DNA of 64,000 bases from an uncultured Prevotellaceae bacterium (GTDB taxonomy: Bacteria; Bacteroidota; Bacteroidia; Bacteroidales; Bacteroidaceae): positions 124,001 through 188,000 of the forward strand of contig CACXPX010000002.1 of the NCBI GenBank assembly GCA_902769705.1, in the 5' to 3' direction. A model generated the notes under the pieces. That model was not told where the DNA came from. It worked only from the letters and a program-made list of their open reading frames with translations, and did no database searches. Positions within the stretch are counted from its first letter, which is position 1; each line of letters begins with the position of its first letter. The translations under genes were made by a program, and so were the position numbers. Of this stretch, positions 56,154-64,000 are shown in pieces.

Positions 56154-59042
56154 TTAATGATGAATGTCATAATCGTAGCGATAGATGCCGTCGCTGGTCT
56201 TCTCAGCTCCTGCGGGGAGGTTCTTGAAGGGGTTCAGCGGCGTCGACACTTCGTGGATAATCGAGAACGACGAAGTCACCAAGAAGTTGTCCTGCAAGTT
56301 CATAGGTGTCTTATTGTACACCATATCACGGGCCATCTGGTTGGTCATCTTGCCTGGAGCTTCCTTGATTTCTATCGTGTTGCCGGTATTATCGGTAACG
56401 GTCAGCACTCCGTTGCCACCACCCACCTTGAGCGGGTAGGCCACATTGTTCTCATTCAGACAGAATGTAGAGAAGTTTCCGTTCTCAACAATGTTGTCTA
56501 CGAACACCGAGTTAGTCTGGAAATGATAGCGAATAAAGTTGTTGATGGTCTCGCACATGGCTTGCACTCGACCTTTCGAGTACATGTCGTTGCGATTCAT
56601 CTCAGCAACCACATCGTCCCATGAGGGCAATCCTGCACGGAATGCTTTTTCCATTGCCTCGTTGTCAGGTGCATATACGGTGTAGTTATACGAACTGAAG
56701 TATGCCACGTCGTTGTCCAAGCACACTCTTGAACGTGCTCCGTTCGGGGTTTCTGTGAAAACCTCGAAACGCGTCTGCTCGCTCACACCATTCTTCTTTG
56801 TCGGACTGTATCCGGCATAGGTCAAACATGATGACCTCACCACGCTGCCGTCCTCGCTACGTCCAAGGCACAATGCCATGAACTTCGAGAAGCGCTCGTC
56901 GCTTTCCAAAATCTTATACACCGAGTTGTGCGGAGCCTCAATGGGATGGTCCAAACTATAGGACGTTCCGTTAGCTTGGTTATAGGTCTGAACGATATGC
57001 GACACAGGGCGTCCGTTGTCAATCTGGGCACCACTAGCCACTGTCATATTCTGCAAATCTATCAAGATGGCAGCACCATTCTTTGATTTGTAGTATTTCT
57101 TGCTTCCGATTTTCTCACCTTCTTCCAGCACAATAGTATGCAGGTTCAGGATGTCAATCAGCTGAGACTTATATTCACTCTTGCTCACCAATCCGGGAAT
57201 GCTGTCGCCCACTTCACCCGTATTGGGATTGTAACGCCATTTCGAACAGCAGATATAGGGCAGTCCCGATTCCACATCCTTATTATAGAAGAACTTGAAG
57301 GCACGAGAGTTACTTCCTGCACCCAAAGCCACGGGGTCAACATAGAAGGTCTCGAAAGCCTTGTCCAAAGGAATGAAGAATCCATAGTTGGAGTTCATAG
57401 CCAACAGATAAGCAAAATAGTTCTGGTCGAAGGCCAAGTTAGTACCATTACCAGTGCTCACGCCAGTCTTTCCATCGTTGATAGCATCGTGCATGATGTT
57501 CATCTCGGTTGAGAACAACACTGGAGCTGAAACGGCTGAGAAATCATCGGGCGGGAATACTTTGTTCAGCATGTAGATAACACCATTGTTACCAATCTTC
57601 ACATCATATTTACCATCTTTATATTCCAAGTCGTTGAGTGTCAACTGCATGGGGTCACCAGAACCTGACTTCACCACAAAGTCGAACTTGCTGGGAACCG
57701 ACTCGATGAACGAGGGCTTCATCAAGTTGTTCAACAGGTCTTTCACGATATTGAGGTCGATATCATCAATGTTGGCCATCAGGTTGCTAGCATCATCCAA
57801 CGGCTCGTGGGTGCCATAGCGGCGGAGCAGTTCCATTCCCGAGCCACGCAGGAAGTAGTCTTCGAATGCAGCATCGGTAGGTACAAACATTACCTCAGCG
57901 TCCACCATTTCCTTATAGGTCAGGTTACCGGGCACTTTCTCTGGATAATACGTGTTCCAACCTGGGTCAAAGGCCAAAAAGCTATTCACCTGCTTGCCAT
58001 AGGGGTCGGTCTTGAATTGGTTGGCGCCTTGTGAACGGTTACTCAAGTAACGCTTCTGATAGATGCGCGTAATGGGAGAAAGAGGTTTCTTTCCGTTCTC
58101 AGCTGCCACCTTATTATACTCTAACACATAGTCGTTGTAGTTGTTCGTGGTGGTCATGTCGGTCACGGGAACAGCAAAACGCTCCAGCATACGGCTGAAG
58201 TACTTCGTGTCACTACCTTGGCGTATCACTTCGGCCACGTTGCCCGGAGGCACCAGCACGTCTTCCAACTGCTGGATGTATCCGTTCTGGCAAGTCACAT
58301 CGCTGTGGATCACCTTATTTCTGTACACGTAGGCCATTCCCTCACTGTACTCAGAACCAGTAATCACAGCAAAGTCACTCTGCGGTCCGTCGGTGGTAAT
58401 GCCGTTGCTTTGCAACTGCTCCTTTGTGAAGTGCATCATCATCGGTGTAGTGCCGTCCATCACCATATCGATACCCGACTCGTAGAAGTCTTCCCAGTAA
58501 CTGTTGTTCTGGGGCATGTCGGCCGGGCGACTGATGTGTGTGATGGTGTCGATGATGTTGGCACCCGTCACATGTCGCATTGCAATGCCTTCCTGCACGT
58601 TCGAGTAGGTACCGTCGGTTGCTGGCACATTCGACATCATCTCCACCAAGATGGCGTTGTCTAACATCGACGAGTAGAGCAACTGCTTCTTCATGGCATC
58701 GGTCAGGTCTTCATACCTGTGCACGCCCCATGAATTGTTCTTGAAGAAACGTTCGAACGCTTCGTCATTGGCGGGGAAGACGGTCTTCGAACCTGTCCGG
58801 GCCAACGTTTCTGCATAACCCATGTCGTCTGCCAAACGCAGATAGTTGTTGAACGTTCCCGTCAACAGCTTCTGGTCGGGATTCTTCAGCGACTCATAAA
58901 TACTACTACCTAACCACTCGGGACGATTGCCCTCGTCGTCAAGTTTGTAGTCTTCATGACAAGCTGTGAACCCCACGCAAACGACAGCCAAGCTAAGGCT
59001 GGCAAAGGCCTTCTTGGTCAGATCATAAAAGCGGTAATTCAT
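56154..59042 (-). CDS. Fasciclin-domain lipoprotein 3 (multi-domain)
   Basis: A 962-residue lipoprotein (lipobox VGFTAC, Cys28). At least two and probably four FAS1-like domains can be seen: residues about 45-270 (LLTGTFNNYLRLADDMGYAE, SKTVFPANDEAFERFF), about 370-520 (VMFVPTDAAFEDYFL, NNGVIYMLNKVFPPDD), about 520-720 (GFFIPLDKAFETFY) and about 735-930 (YTVYAPDNEAMEKAF). It is the second gene of the operon, 79 bp after the enzyme-like gene, and is presumably a long surface-exposed binding protein that precedes the two transporter pairs. Confidence 0.82.
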   Translation of the reverse strand: MNYRFYDLTKKAFASLSLAVVCVGFTACHEDYKLDDEGNRPEWLGSSIYESLKNPDQKLLTGTFNNYLRLADDMGYAETLARTGSKTVFPANDEAFERFFKNNSWGVHRYEDLTDAMKKQLLYSSMLDNAILVEMMSNVPATDGTYSNVQEGIAMRHVTGANIIDTITHISRPADMPQNNSYWEDFYESGIDMVMDGTTPMMMHFTKEQLQSNGITTDGPQSDFAVITGSEYSEGMAYVYRNKVIHSDVTCQNGYIQQLEDVLVPPGNVAEVIRQGSDTKYFSRMLERFAVPVTDMTTTNNYNDYVLEYNKVAAENGKKPLSPITRIYQKRYLSNRSQGANQFKTDPYGKQVNSFLAFDPGWNTYYPEKVPGNLTYKEMVDAEVMFVPTDAAFEDYFLRGSGMELLRRYGTHEPLDDASNLMANIDDIDLNIVKDLLNNLMKPSFIESVPSKFDFVVKSGSGDPMQLTLNDLEYKDGKYDVKIGNNGVIYMLNKVFPPDDFSAVSAPVLFSTEMNIMHDAINDGKTGVSTGNGTNLAFDQNYFAYLLAMNSNYGFFIPLDKAFETFYVDPVALGAGSNSRAFKFFYNKDVESGLPYICCSKWRYNPNTGEVGDSIPGLVSKSEYKSQLIDILNLHTIVLEEGEKIGSKKYYKSKNGAAILIDLQNMTVASGAQIDNGRPVSHIVQTYNQANGTSYSLDHPIEAPHNSVYKILESDERFSKFMALCLGRSEDGSVVRSSCLTYAGYSPTKKNGVSEQTRFEVFTETPNGARSRVCLDNDVAYFSSYNYTVYAPDNEAMEKAFRAGLPSWDDVVAEMNRNDMYSKGRVQAMCETINNFIRYHFQTNSVFVDNIVENGNFSTFCLNENNVAYPLKVGGGNGVLTVTDNTGNTIEIKEAPGKMTNQMARDMVYNKTPMNLQDNFLVTSSFSIIHEVSTPLNPFKNLPAGAEKTSDGIYRYDYDIHH

Positions 59043-59121
59043 ACATTAAAACGATTTAGTTATTATTGTTTATTTCAAGTTTCTTTTTGTTAATACGAAC
59101 AACGGTTTCCATTTCCGCACA

Positions 59122-62100
59122 TCATCGGTAGATAATTTTTCGGCCTTCATCAATCACAATTCCATGAATCAGCCCTTTTGTCCGTTGTCCAGCAACATTG
59201 TAGGCCGGTTGGCGATATTTCCCTTCTTGCGTCACTCGAGTGGAAAACGGCAGATGGGATACACCGTCCACCACCGCTTTCAGCAGCCTGACATTGTCTA
59301 TATATAATAAGGTGTTGTTGGCGGCTCCCTGCGCAGCTGACGACTGGTAGCCCAACGAAACCACAACATTTGTTGGTTCGTCGAGTGTAAAATCATAGAC
59401 CATCTGCTCCCATGCACCAGGCGTCTGAGGATAGCGGTAGTCGGTCTTCGTGCCAATCTTCACACCTGTGAGCGACGTGTTGGTGTTGCCTCCGCTAGTG
59501 GTCACACGCCTGCCATCGTTGCCCGTCTGGTTGGGACATTCGTATTTCATATCCAATAGCAATCGGTATTGGCCCGACTGCAAGCTGACGGTCTGTGTGA
59601 TAGCGTTTTGCCCACTGTCCCATGAGTTCAGCACCGTCAGCGTGCGGTCGCCACAAGTGTCATCAGCCAGCATTCGACCTGTCTGAGCCGTGTAGTTGCC
59701 TACGTTCGACGGACTGGCACATACCATTGTCAGCGAATAGGGCATCGAATACATGCGGCAGAAGTTCGAGCCACCCGACAGCATGTTCTTCGATGTCCAC
59801 CCTTTCACGGGCAGTATGTTGGGCCACTTTGAGTTTTCGGCTGCCACCGTATTCACATAGCACGGGTTGTAAGTCACCCCATTCAGTGTCACATTGCCCG
59901 TTGCGTCGCCGTAGGTCTGGTCTTGTTCAAAGTTAGGGTTTGTCAACGTCTGCGACGTGATGTTTTCATAACCGAGCGTCGGGTCGTCCTGGTCATCATT
60001 CCCGGGAAAGGATTCAGCTTCCTCGACCAGAAGCTCGCCTCCCACAATTGAAATCTTCAGCACATGTTGCTTGATGACCACATCCTGGCCCAAATCTAAT
60101 CCGTCTCCCGTTGCCGTCACGTGGAATTTGTTCTGTCCCTTTATCGCATTAAGTACATAGATGGCTGTTGGGTCGCCGGCGGCCTGTATAGCCGAGAGCC
60201 CGACGCCATCGATGAAGAACCGCAAAGTGTTCACCACCGAATGGTTCTCCTCAACTACGAAATCAGCTGAAGCACCGCTTTCGTCAATGAAGGTCTCCGT
60301 AGTGAAGACTGGCCTGCCTAAGCGGGTATTGACGTTTTTCAGCGTGCATTTCTGGTCGCTGGCAAAGTTGGAAAGCAACATGTAGTAAGTGCAATTAGGG
60401 CCCTCACCGTCACCATCGGGCACCAACACGCCATTCCATCCGTCGGGTGTGGTGAACGTCAATTGTTGCATATCCTGGAAGAATTCGTTGGTGCGCTTGG
60501 CTGTCATGTTCGAATAGTAGGCTACAGCCCTGCGAGCCACCACTTCGTTCTGCTTCATCACGCGGCTCTTGTTGCTGTAGTTGGCATAGAGTTTTGCAGT
60601 CTGAATCGAGTTGTTGTTAGCCAAGTCGCCAAAAGCAATAACGTCGCTACTCGTAGTCACAACACTCAGTTCGTTGTCAATGTTAACCCACGGGCCGGGC
60701 AAAGTGGTCAGTTTCTTGCCGTCAAGTGTCTGTTCAGTAAAGCAATGGCAGTCGAAATCGGCTGTGTAGTCGGGATAGTAGAAAGTGCGATTGGTCTTTG
60801 TCAACTCATCCATGCTGATGGCCATCAATCCGCCCCTTTCCCCTGTGATGGTGCAGTCGGCTTTCGCGCGAACATTATCTATATATATAACAGCATTGCC
60901 GGGTGTGGAGTAGATGGCGAAACGATTGTTCAGCGTTGCTTCGTTGGTGTTCAGTTCGCCATTCATCACCCAAGCGTCGCCCTCCAGTTGATAGATGCCG
61001 CTCACCACAGGCGAGGCATTGGTCTTTCGCCCACTCACGTTGTACCATCCTATGAAGTTGCCCGTGTTATTGGCGCGATAGGGAACTATTATCTTGTTCT
61101 TATCCACCGAGTTGGCGGCGATATAGCCCGTATAGCTACTCAGCCCAGCCGACCACGAAAATGTTGTGAAGCGATCTTTCGTGAAAGCACGCACAATGTT
61201 CTGCGTGTCGAACACCTTCGCTGCCGAGTGGCGCTGGCGGAACTTCTCGAAATCGGTGGCCGTGAGGTCGGCTGTGGGCAACACATGATGCATCAGCCAC
61301 GTCATCATCACGCGATGAGCCTCAACACCCATACGCCGCGCACCCACATCGGCACGCAACAACCACGAACCGTCTTGCGTGGTCTTCTGCCGCGCTTTGA
61401 TGTATTTAAAAGCCAGATTCTCCAGCATCAGCGCGTCTTGGTCGCGCAAGAAACAGGCATTGGTCGAATAGCTCGTAATTTGGTCATAGAGGAACAGACT
61501 CCAGTCATTTCCATTGGGCATTGCCAATTCGCCATCGGTCAGCGCCAACCAATTCAGCACCTCCGTCTGCACCTCGCGGTTGTGGTGCATCAAGGCTCGC
61601 GTCTGCCAGGTTTCCTTGCCATGTAATTCTGTTTGGAAGAGCTTCAGCGCCAGCGCAGCCTCACCCAACTCCTGCATCACCACATTCTGATACGACGTGT
61701 GGAAATAGTTGTGGTTCTGCAAGGTATAGTCGTCGTAGAGGTTCTGTCCGCGATAGAGTTGGGCAACTGTCTTTGAGTCGTAGTCGGGGTCCACCACCGT
61801 TTGGTCCTGACGGTCGCCACTATGCGAATAGCTGTTGATAGCGAACAAGCGCAACCGCTCGAACCACTTAGCTGCCAACGCATCGTCGGGGAACAATCCC
61901 AGCGTGGCAGCCAGCACATCGGCCTCCCATCCGTTCTCCTCGGCTTTGGTGTCGCCAGCATAGCCCGCGGGAATCGTACGGTTCAGTTCGTAGTTGCATT
62001 CCGCTTTCAAGAGTTTTTCGATGTATCCGCGTTGCGCCGAGTTCAGCCGTTCCCATTGGAAAAAAGCCGAATAGGCCACACTCATCGCCCAAAGCGAACT

Positions 62101-62619
62101 TTCCCAAACGGCATCGCCTGTCGATGTGGAGCCCCAGTAGTTGTTGCCCGAGCACACCTTCAGTTTGTTGGCCTTGTGGGTGGAATAAGAGAAAATCAGC
62201 GATTTCATCGCCATATCTTCCACATCTCCCCACGTCACGCCAGCGGGCAACGTCACCTTTCCTTTGGCATATTTCACAAGGAAGGCGCAAATCATTCCCA
62301 AGTCGGCATTCGGACGCACGCCACGCTCGTCGTTGGCCATCGTGTTCTCACCCTTGAAACAGCCACAAGCCTCGCCCACGCTGTTCGGAGCCACGCACTC
62401 CTGGAAATCATTCTTCATATACAAAGTGAAGTCGGCCAGCATCTGCAAAAGGTCAGCCTTCATTTGCTCCTCGCCCACAAAGTCGGCGGTGATAACTCCT
62501 TCGGTGGGACTGTCGGCAGCTAAAACTGTCGTCATACCAGCCAAAAACATCACACAACACAGCACTTGCCGCTTGCCAAAAACGCACAAGCCTTGAAAAA
62601 CATTTTGATTTATTAGCAT
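59122..62619 (-). CDS. Large secreted toroid-type enzyme-like protein with T9SS-type tail
   Basis: About 1165 residues. The start at 62619 gives a signal peptide ending TTVLAADS; an open frame to 62697 overlaps the promoter and is rejected. Residues about 60-430 are helical with aromatic and Asn/Glu motifs (SLWAMSVAYSAFFQWERLN, GDTKAEENGWEADVLA, LQNHNYFHTSYQNVVMQELG), as in (alpha/alpha) toroid polysaccharide lyases and hydrolases; residues 450-850 are beta-rich. A carbohydrate-binding-like sandwich (GQYRLLLDMKYECPNQ, LLYIDNVRLLKA) follows, and the tail YNVAGQRTKGLI...GRKIIYR looks like a T9SS signal. The family is not recognised with certainty; lyase activity on an acidic glycan is a guess. 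It heads the operon. Confidence 0.7.
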   Translation of the reverse strand: MLINQNVFQGLCVFGKRQVLCCVMFLAGMTTVLAADSPTEGVITADFVGEEQMKADLLQMLADFTLYMKNDFQECVAPNSVGEACGCFKGENTMANDERGVRPNADLGMICAFLVKYAKGKVTLPAGVTWGDVEDMAMKSLIFSYSTHKANKLKVCSGNNYWGSTSTGDAVWESSLWAMSVAYSAFFQWERLNSAQRGYIEKLLKAECNYELNRTIPAGYAGDTKAEENGWEADVLAATLGLFPDDALAAKWFERLRLFAINSYSHSGDRQDQTVVDPDYDSKTVAQLYRGQNLYDDYTLQNHNYFHTSYQNVVMQELGEAALALKLFQTELHGKETWQTRALMHHNREVQTEVLNWLALTDGELAMPNGNDWSLFLYDQITSYSTNACFLRDQDALMLENLAFKYIKARQKTTQDGSWLLRADVGARRMGVEAHRVMMTWLMHHVLPTADLTATDFEKFRQRHSAAKVFDTQNIVRAFTKDRFTTFSWSAGLSSYTGYIAANSVDKNKIIVPYRANNTGNFIGWYNVSGRKTNASPVVSGIYQLEGDAWVMNGELNTNEATLNNRFAIYSTPGNAVIYIDNVRAKADCTITGERGGLMAISMDELTKTNRTFYYPDYTADFDCHCFTEQTLDGKKLTTLPGPWVNIDNELSVVTTSSDVIAFGDLANNNSIQTAKLYANYSNKSRVMKQNEVVARRAVAYYSNMTAKRTNEFFQDMQQLTFTTPDGWNGVLVPDGDGEGPNCTYYMLLSNFASDQKCTLKNVNTRLGRPVFTTETFIDESGASADFVVEENHSVVNTLRFFIDGVGLSAIQAAGDPTAIYVLNAIKGQNKFHVTATGDGLDLGQDVVIKQHVLKISIVGGELLVEEAESFPGNDDQDDPTLGYENITSQTLTNPNFEQDQTYGDATGNVTLNGVTYNPCYVNTVAAENSKWPNILPVKGWTSKNMLSGGSNFCRMYSMPYSLTMVCASPSNVGNYTAQTGRMLADDTCGDRTLTVLNSWDSGQNAITQTVSLQSGQYRLLLDMKYECPNQTGNDGRRVTTSGGNTNTSLTGVKIGTKTDYRYPQTPGAWEQMVYDFTLDEPTNVVVSLGYQSSAAQGAANNTLLYIDNVRLLKAVVDGVSHLPFSTRVTQEGKYRQPAYNVAGQRTKGLIHGIVIDEGRKIIYR

Positions 62620-62674
62620 AGTCTTTACGAAGTCTTTAATGGTCAGAAAGGGTGTATTCGTAGGTTTCTGCCTA

Positions 62675-62705
62675 CAAAAATAATGTATTTTATTCATATA
62701 TCAAA
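62675..62705 (-). promoter_or_regulatory. Promoter of the SusCD/fasciclin operon
   Basis: On the minus strand: TTTG (62702-62705), 19-bp spacer, TATTTTTG (62675-62682). Full consensus match, about 60 bp before the ATG at 62619. The next 90 bp upstream lead to the 22-bp array E. Confidence 0.7.
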
Positions 62706-62795
62706 ATTTTAATGAAATTGTTTTTACAAGATGAACTGATTTTACCGAACTGCCTCTTTTCTCTACACGAAAACGCAAAGACCAAAGGCGAATGC

Positions 62796-62971
62796 AATAC
62801 CTGCCACATGTGGATTTTGTACATGCCACATGTACGGACTGTACAAGCCACATGTACAGACTGTACAGCATACATGTACACTTCGTACAAGCCGCATGTA
62901 CCAGCTGTACACGCGGCTTGTACTCGTCTGAAACGCTACATTTGTTTTTTTCTATAGCCGCTTTGTATCAT
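62796..62971. repeat. 22-bp-unit array E (8 units) between divergent promoters
   Basis: Eight gap-free 22-bp units start at 62796, 62818, 62840, 62862, 62884, 62906, 62928 and 62950; the middle five are best conserved. Cores: GTACATGCCACATGTAC (a perfect 7-bp-arm dyad), GTACAAGCCACATGTAC, GTACAGCATACATGTAC, GTACAAGCCGCATGTAC and GTACACGCGGCTTGTAC. The outer GTAC arms stay constant and the centre varies among the words seen in arrays A to D. A stray related motif (CTGAAATGCTACATGT) lies at about 63090. The array is 90 bp from the -33 box of the operon promoter and 84 bp from that of the sigma gene. No gene is present in 62706-63177. Confidence 0.8.
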
Positions 62972-63054
62972 CTGCCCTACTACCCCGTATCTTCCAAAAA
63001 GAACTTTGAAAAAGTGAAAAACACCCCTAAAAAATGATTTTTTTTGAAATTATC

Positions 63055-63085
63055 ATTGTTTTTTAAAACTTTTTTCGTATGTTTG
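63055..63085 (+). promoter_or_regulatory. Promoter of the ECF sigma gene
   Basis: ATTG (63055-63058), 19-bp spacer, TATGTTTG (63078-63085). The -7 box is a full match and the -33 box 3 of 4. A leader of about 85 nt would precede the ATG. Confidence 0.6.
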
Positions 63086-63177
63086 CAGTCTGAAATGCTA
63101 CATGTATGCCAACAATATATCTATTACCTGATAAACGGGTTTAAGAACTAACTGAAACGTGAACATACGAGAAGTAT

Positions 63178-63693
63178 ATGACACCTACTGAAAACAACAA
63201 ATCAAAGGCCATCGCCAATGCCTATATAGAGATGAGGGCTCAACTGCTCGCCATCTTCAGACAAGTGTGCATGCCCGAGGCCGATTGCGAGGACATGGTT
63301 CAGGAGGTGTTTGTCAGACTTCTCGGCATTGAAACCCTACAGACGGAGACCGTCAACGCCATAGCTGCCACCATCGCTTTCCGTCTGCGCATCGACTACC
63401 TGCGGCGCCGGGCCTTCATGCGCCGACTCTACAAAGACGCACCGCGGGCAGAAATCTACGAGCAGGCCGCCATCGGCTACAACACGTGCGAACTGCGCGA
63501 ACTCATCAGCATCGAGCAGAACGCCATCGCGCAACTGAGGCCTGAAAACCAACGAATCTACCGGCTCAGCCGATTCCAAGACAAGACCTACGACGAGATT
63601 GCCGACATCATGTCGATGAGCTACCGCAGCGTCGAGTCGCGCCTCTATCGCTCCCGAATGTTCGTCCGGGAGCAAGTGGCGAAAGCAATGTGA
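63178..63693 (+). CDS. ECF-type RNA polymerase sigma factor
   Basis: A 171-residue sigma-70 family protein with only regions 2 and 4. Region 2 (about 20-90) has ADCEDMVQEVFVRLLG and AFRLRIDYLRRRAF; region 4 (about 120-168) has the helix-turn-helix KTYDEIADIMSMSYRSVESRLYRSR. ECF factors in this group usually act with a FecR-type anti-sigma and a SusC transporter. No anti-sigma gene follows within view; the next gene (48 bp on) encodes a secreted protein. It is divergent from the SusCD/fasciclin operon and shares the array-containing intergenic region, so regulation of that operon is a reasonable inference. Confidence 0.9.
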   Translation: MTPTENNKSKAIANAYIEMRAQLLAIFRQVCMPEADCEDMVQEVFVRLLGIETLQTETVNAIAATIAFRLRIDYLRRRAFMRRLYKDAPRAEIYEQAAIGYNTCELRELISIEQNAIAQLRPENQRIYRLSRFQDKTYDEIADIMSMSYRSVESRLYRSRMFVREQVAKAM

Positions 63694-63741
63694 ATTATTT
63701 TTATTTATCAATCTATTGTCTAACAAACTAAATCAAAGCTT

Positions 63742-64000
63742 ATGAAACATTTTTTCCGTTTCGCAACTCTGCTGCTTCTCGCAGCATTGACAAGCATTGA
63801 AGCGTCGGCTCAGGACCGCATTCGTCCTATTCCCGTCACGCAGAAGACCTTTGAGGTGGGCACGCCCTACTACATCTACAACGTAGGACGCGGTATGTTC
63901 GCCAACAAGGGCGAGGCATGGGGAACACAGTCTACGCTCGGCCACCAAGGCATGAAGTACGAGGTTCGCCACGACGACGACATGCCCGAGGGTTACTACT
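63742..64000 (+). CDS. Secreted protein, N-terminal fragment (cut by window edge)
   Basis: The first 86 codons are present. The signal peptide MKHFFRFATLLLLAALTSIE ends near SAQ (residue 25). The start of the mature protein (TPYYIYNVGRGMFANKGEAW, then GTQSTLGHQGMKYEV) matches a beta-trefoil-like module frequent at the N-terminus of large Prevotella surface proteins. It starts 48 bp after the sigma factor stop codon and may share its transcript. Function cannot be told from the fragment. Confidence 0.75.
   Translation, partial: MKHFFRFATLLLLAALTSIEASAQDRIRPIPVTQKTFEVGTPYYIYNVGRGMFANKGEAWGTQSTLGHQGMKYEVRHDDDMPEGYY

Noticed and set aside
59122..62619. Polysaccharide lyase family 8 (hyaluronate/chondroitin lyase)
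   Set aside because: The layout is similar, but I could not find the family catalytic Asn-His-Tyr-Arg pattern in order, so I did not assign the family.
62796..62971. CRISPR array
   Set aside because: The 22-bp units have no identical repeats separated by unique spacers of 25-40 bp; the unit itself is an imperfect dyad and there are no cas genes in the window.
62712..63037. Small open frames crossing array E, such as 62712-62957 and 62792-63037
   Set aside because: Their Cys/His/Tyr-rich translations only reflect the repeated ACATG and GTAC words; a 22-bp period rotates through all three frames. No start signal or codon pattern supports them.
1..64000. tRNA, rRNA, riboswitch and insertion-sequence genes
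   Set aside because: All gaps over 100 bp were read on both strands; no cloverleaf, rRNA segment, known riboswitch core or transposase was recognised by eye. A covariance-model scan could still find a small RNA.

Overview
This window is about 64 kb of chromosome from a Bacteroidales bacterium, most likely a Prevotella-group species (Prevotellaceae). The evidence is SusC/SusD transporters, T9SS-like C-terminal tails, Bacteroidetes promoters of the form TTTG-N19/20-TAnnTTTG, OmpA with a proline-rich linker, the two-subunit 2-oxoacid:ferredoxin oxidoreductase, and the typical Bacteroidales forms of speA, topA and parE. No rRNA, tRNA, phage or insertion sequence was recognised. The window cuts argB at the left edge and a secreted-protein gene at the right edge.

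Layout. 1-8.35 kb: a minus-strand cluster topA-aroK-(CotH/lamin-tail protein)-speA-argB. The large CotH-family gene lies inside an otherwise housekeeping cluster and seems to have lost most of its signal peptide. 8.4-13.5 kb: a minus-strand operon of HAD phosphatase, ribF, CPBP protease, sialate O-acetylesterase, a small membrane-anchored protein and a Nudix hydrolase. 13.7-18.4 kb: a dockerin-tailed secreted protein, a secreted endonuclease I and a THUMP-like methyltransferase. 18.6-27.1 kb: miaB, ompA (opposite strand), a GNAT-like protein, parE, a DUF559 endonuclease-like gene framed by G/C-rich inverted repeats, and an S41 protease. 27.1-41.6 kb: a lipoprotein, an M6 metalloprotease, a two-domain GH43 enzyme, korAB, a nucleoside kinase and a Na/Pi transporter. 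41.9-62.6 kb: one long minus-strand polysaccharide-utilisation-type operon with two SusCD pairs, three fasciclin-domain lipoproteins and a large secreted enzyme-like protein at its head. 63.2-64 kb: a divergent ECF sigma factor followed by a secreted protein.

The most unusual content is intergenic. Five separate gaps (13.66, 20.14, 31.01, 41.58 and 62.80 kb) hold gap-free arrays of imperfect 22-bp units, 4 to 8 units each. Each unit tends to be a near-dyad with short outer arms and a core drawn from a small shared vocabulary (GCGGC/GCCGC, TGTGGC/GCCACA, GCATA/GCATAGCT). In the first four arrays the arms are GTCA...TGAC/TGAG. In the last, which lies between the divergent promoters of the polysaccharide operon and the ECF sigma gene, they are GTAC...GTAC. 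Two of the arrays belong to a roughly 390-bp repeat present twice. I know of no named family for these arrays.

Two other Bacteroidetes-type short repeats run into coding sequence: a CCCTCCC...GGGAGGG element in the 3' end of parE and in the signal peptide of the S41 protease, and a TTAATTG-type repeat inside the methyltransferase and at the end of the nucleoside kinase. All functions below are read from sequence motifs without database searches.
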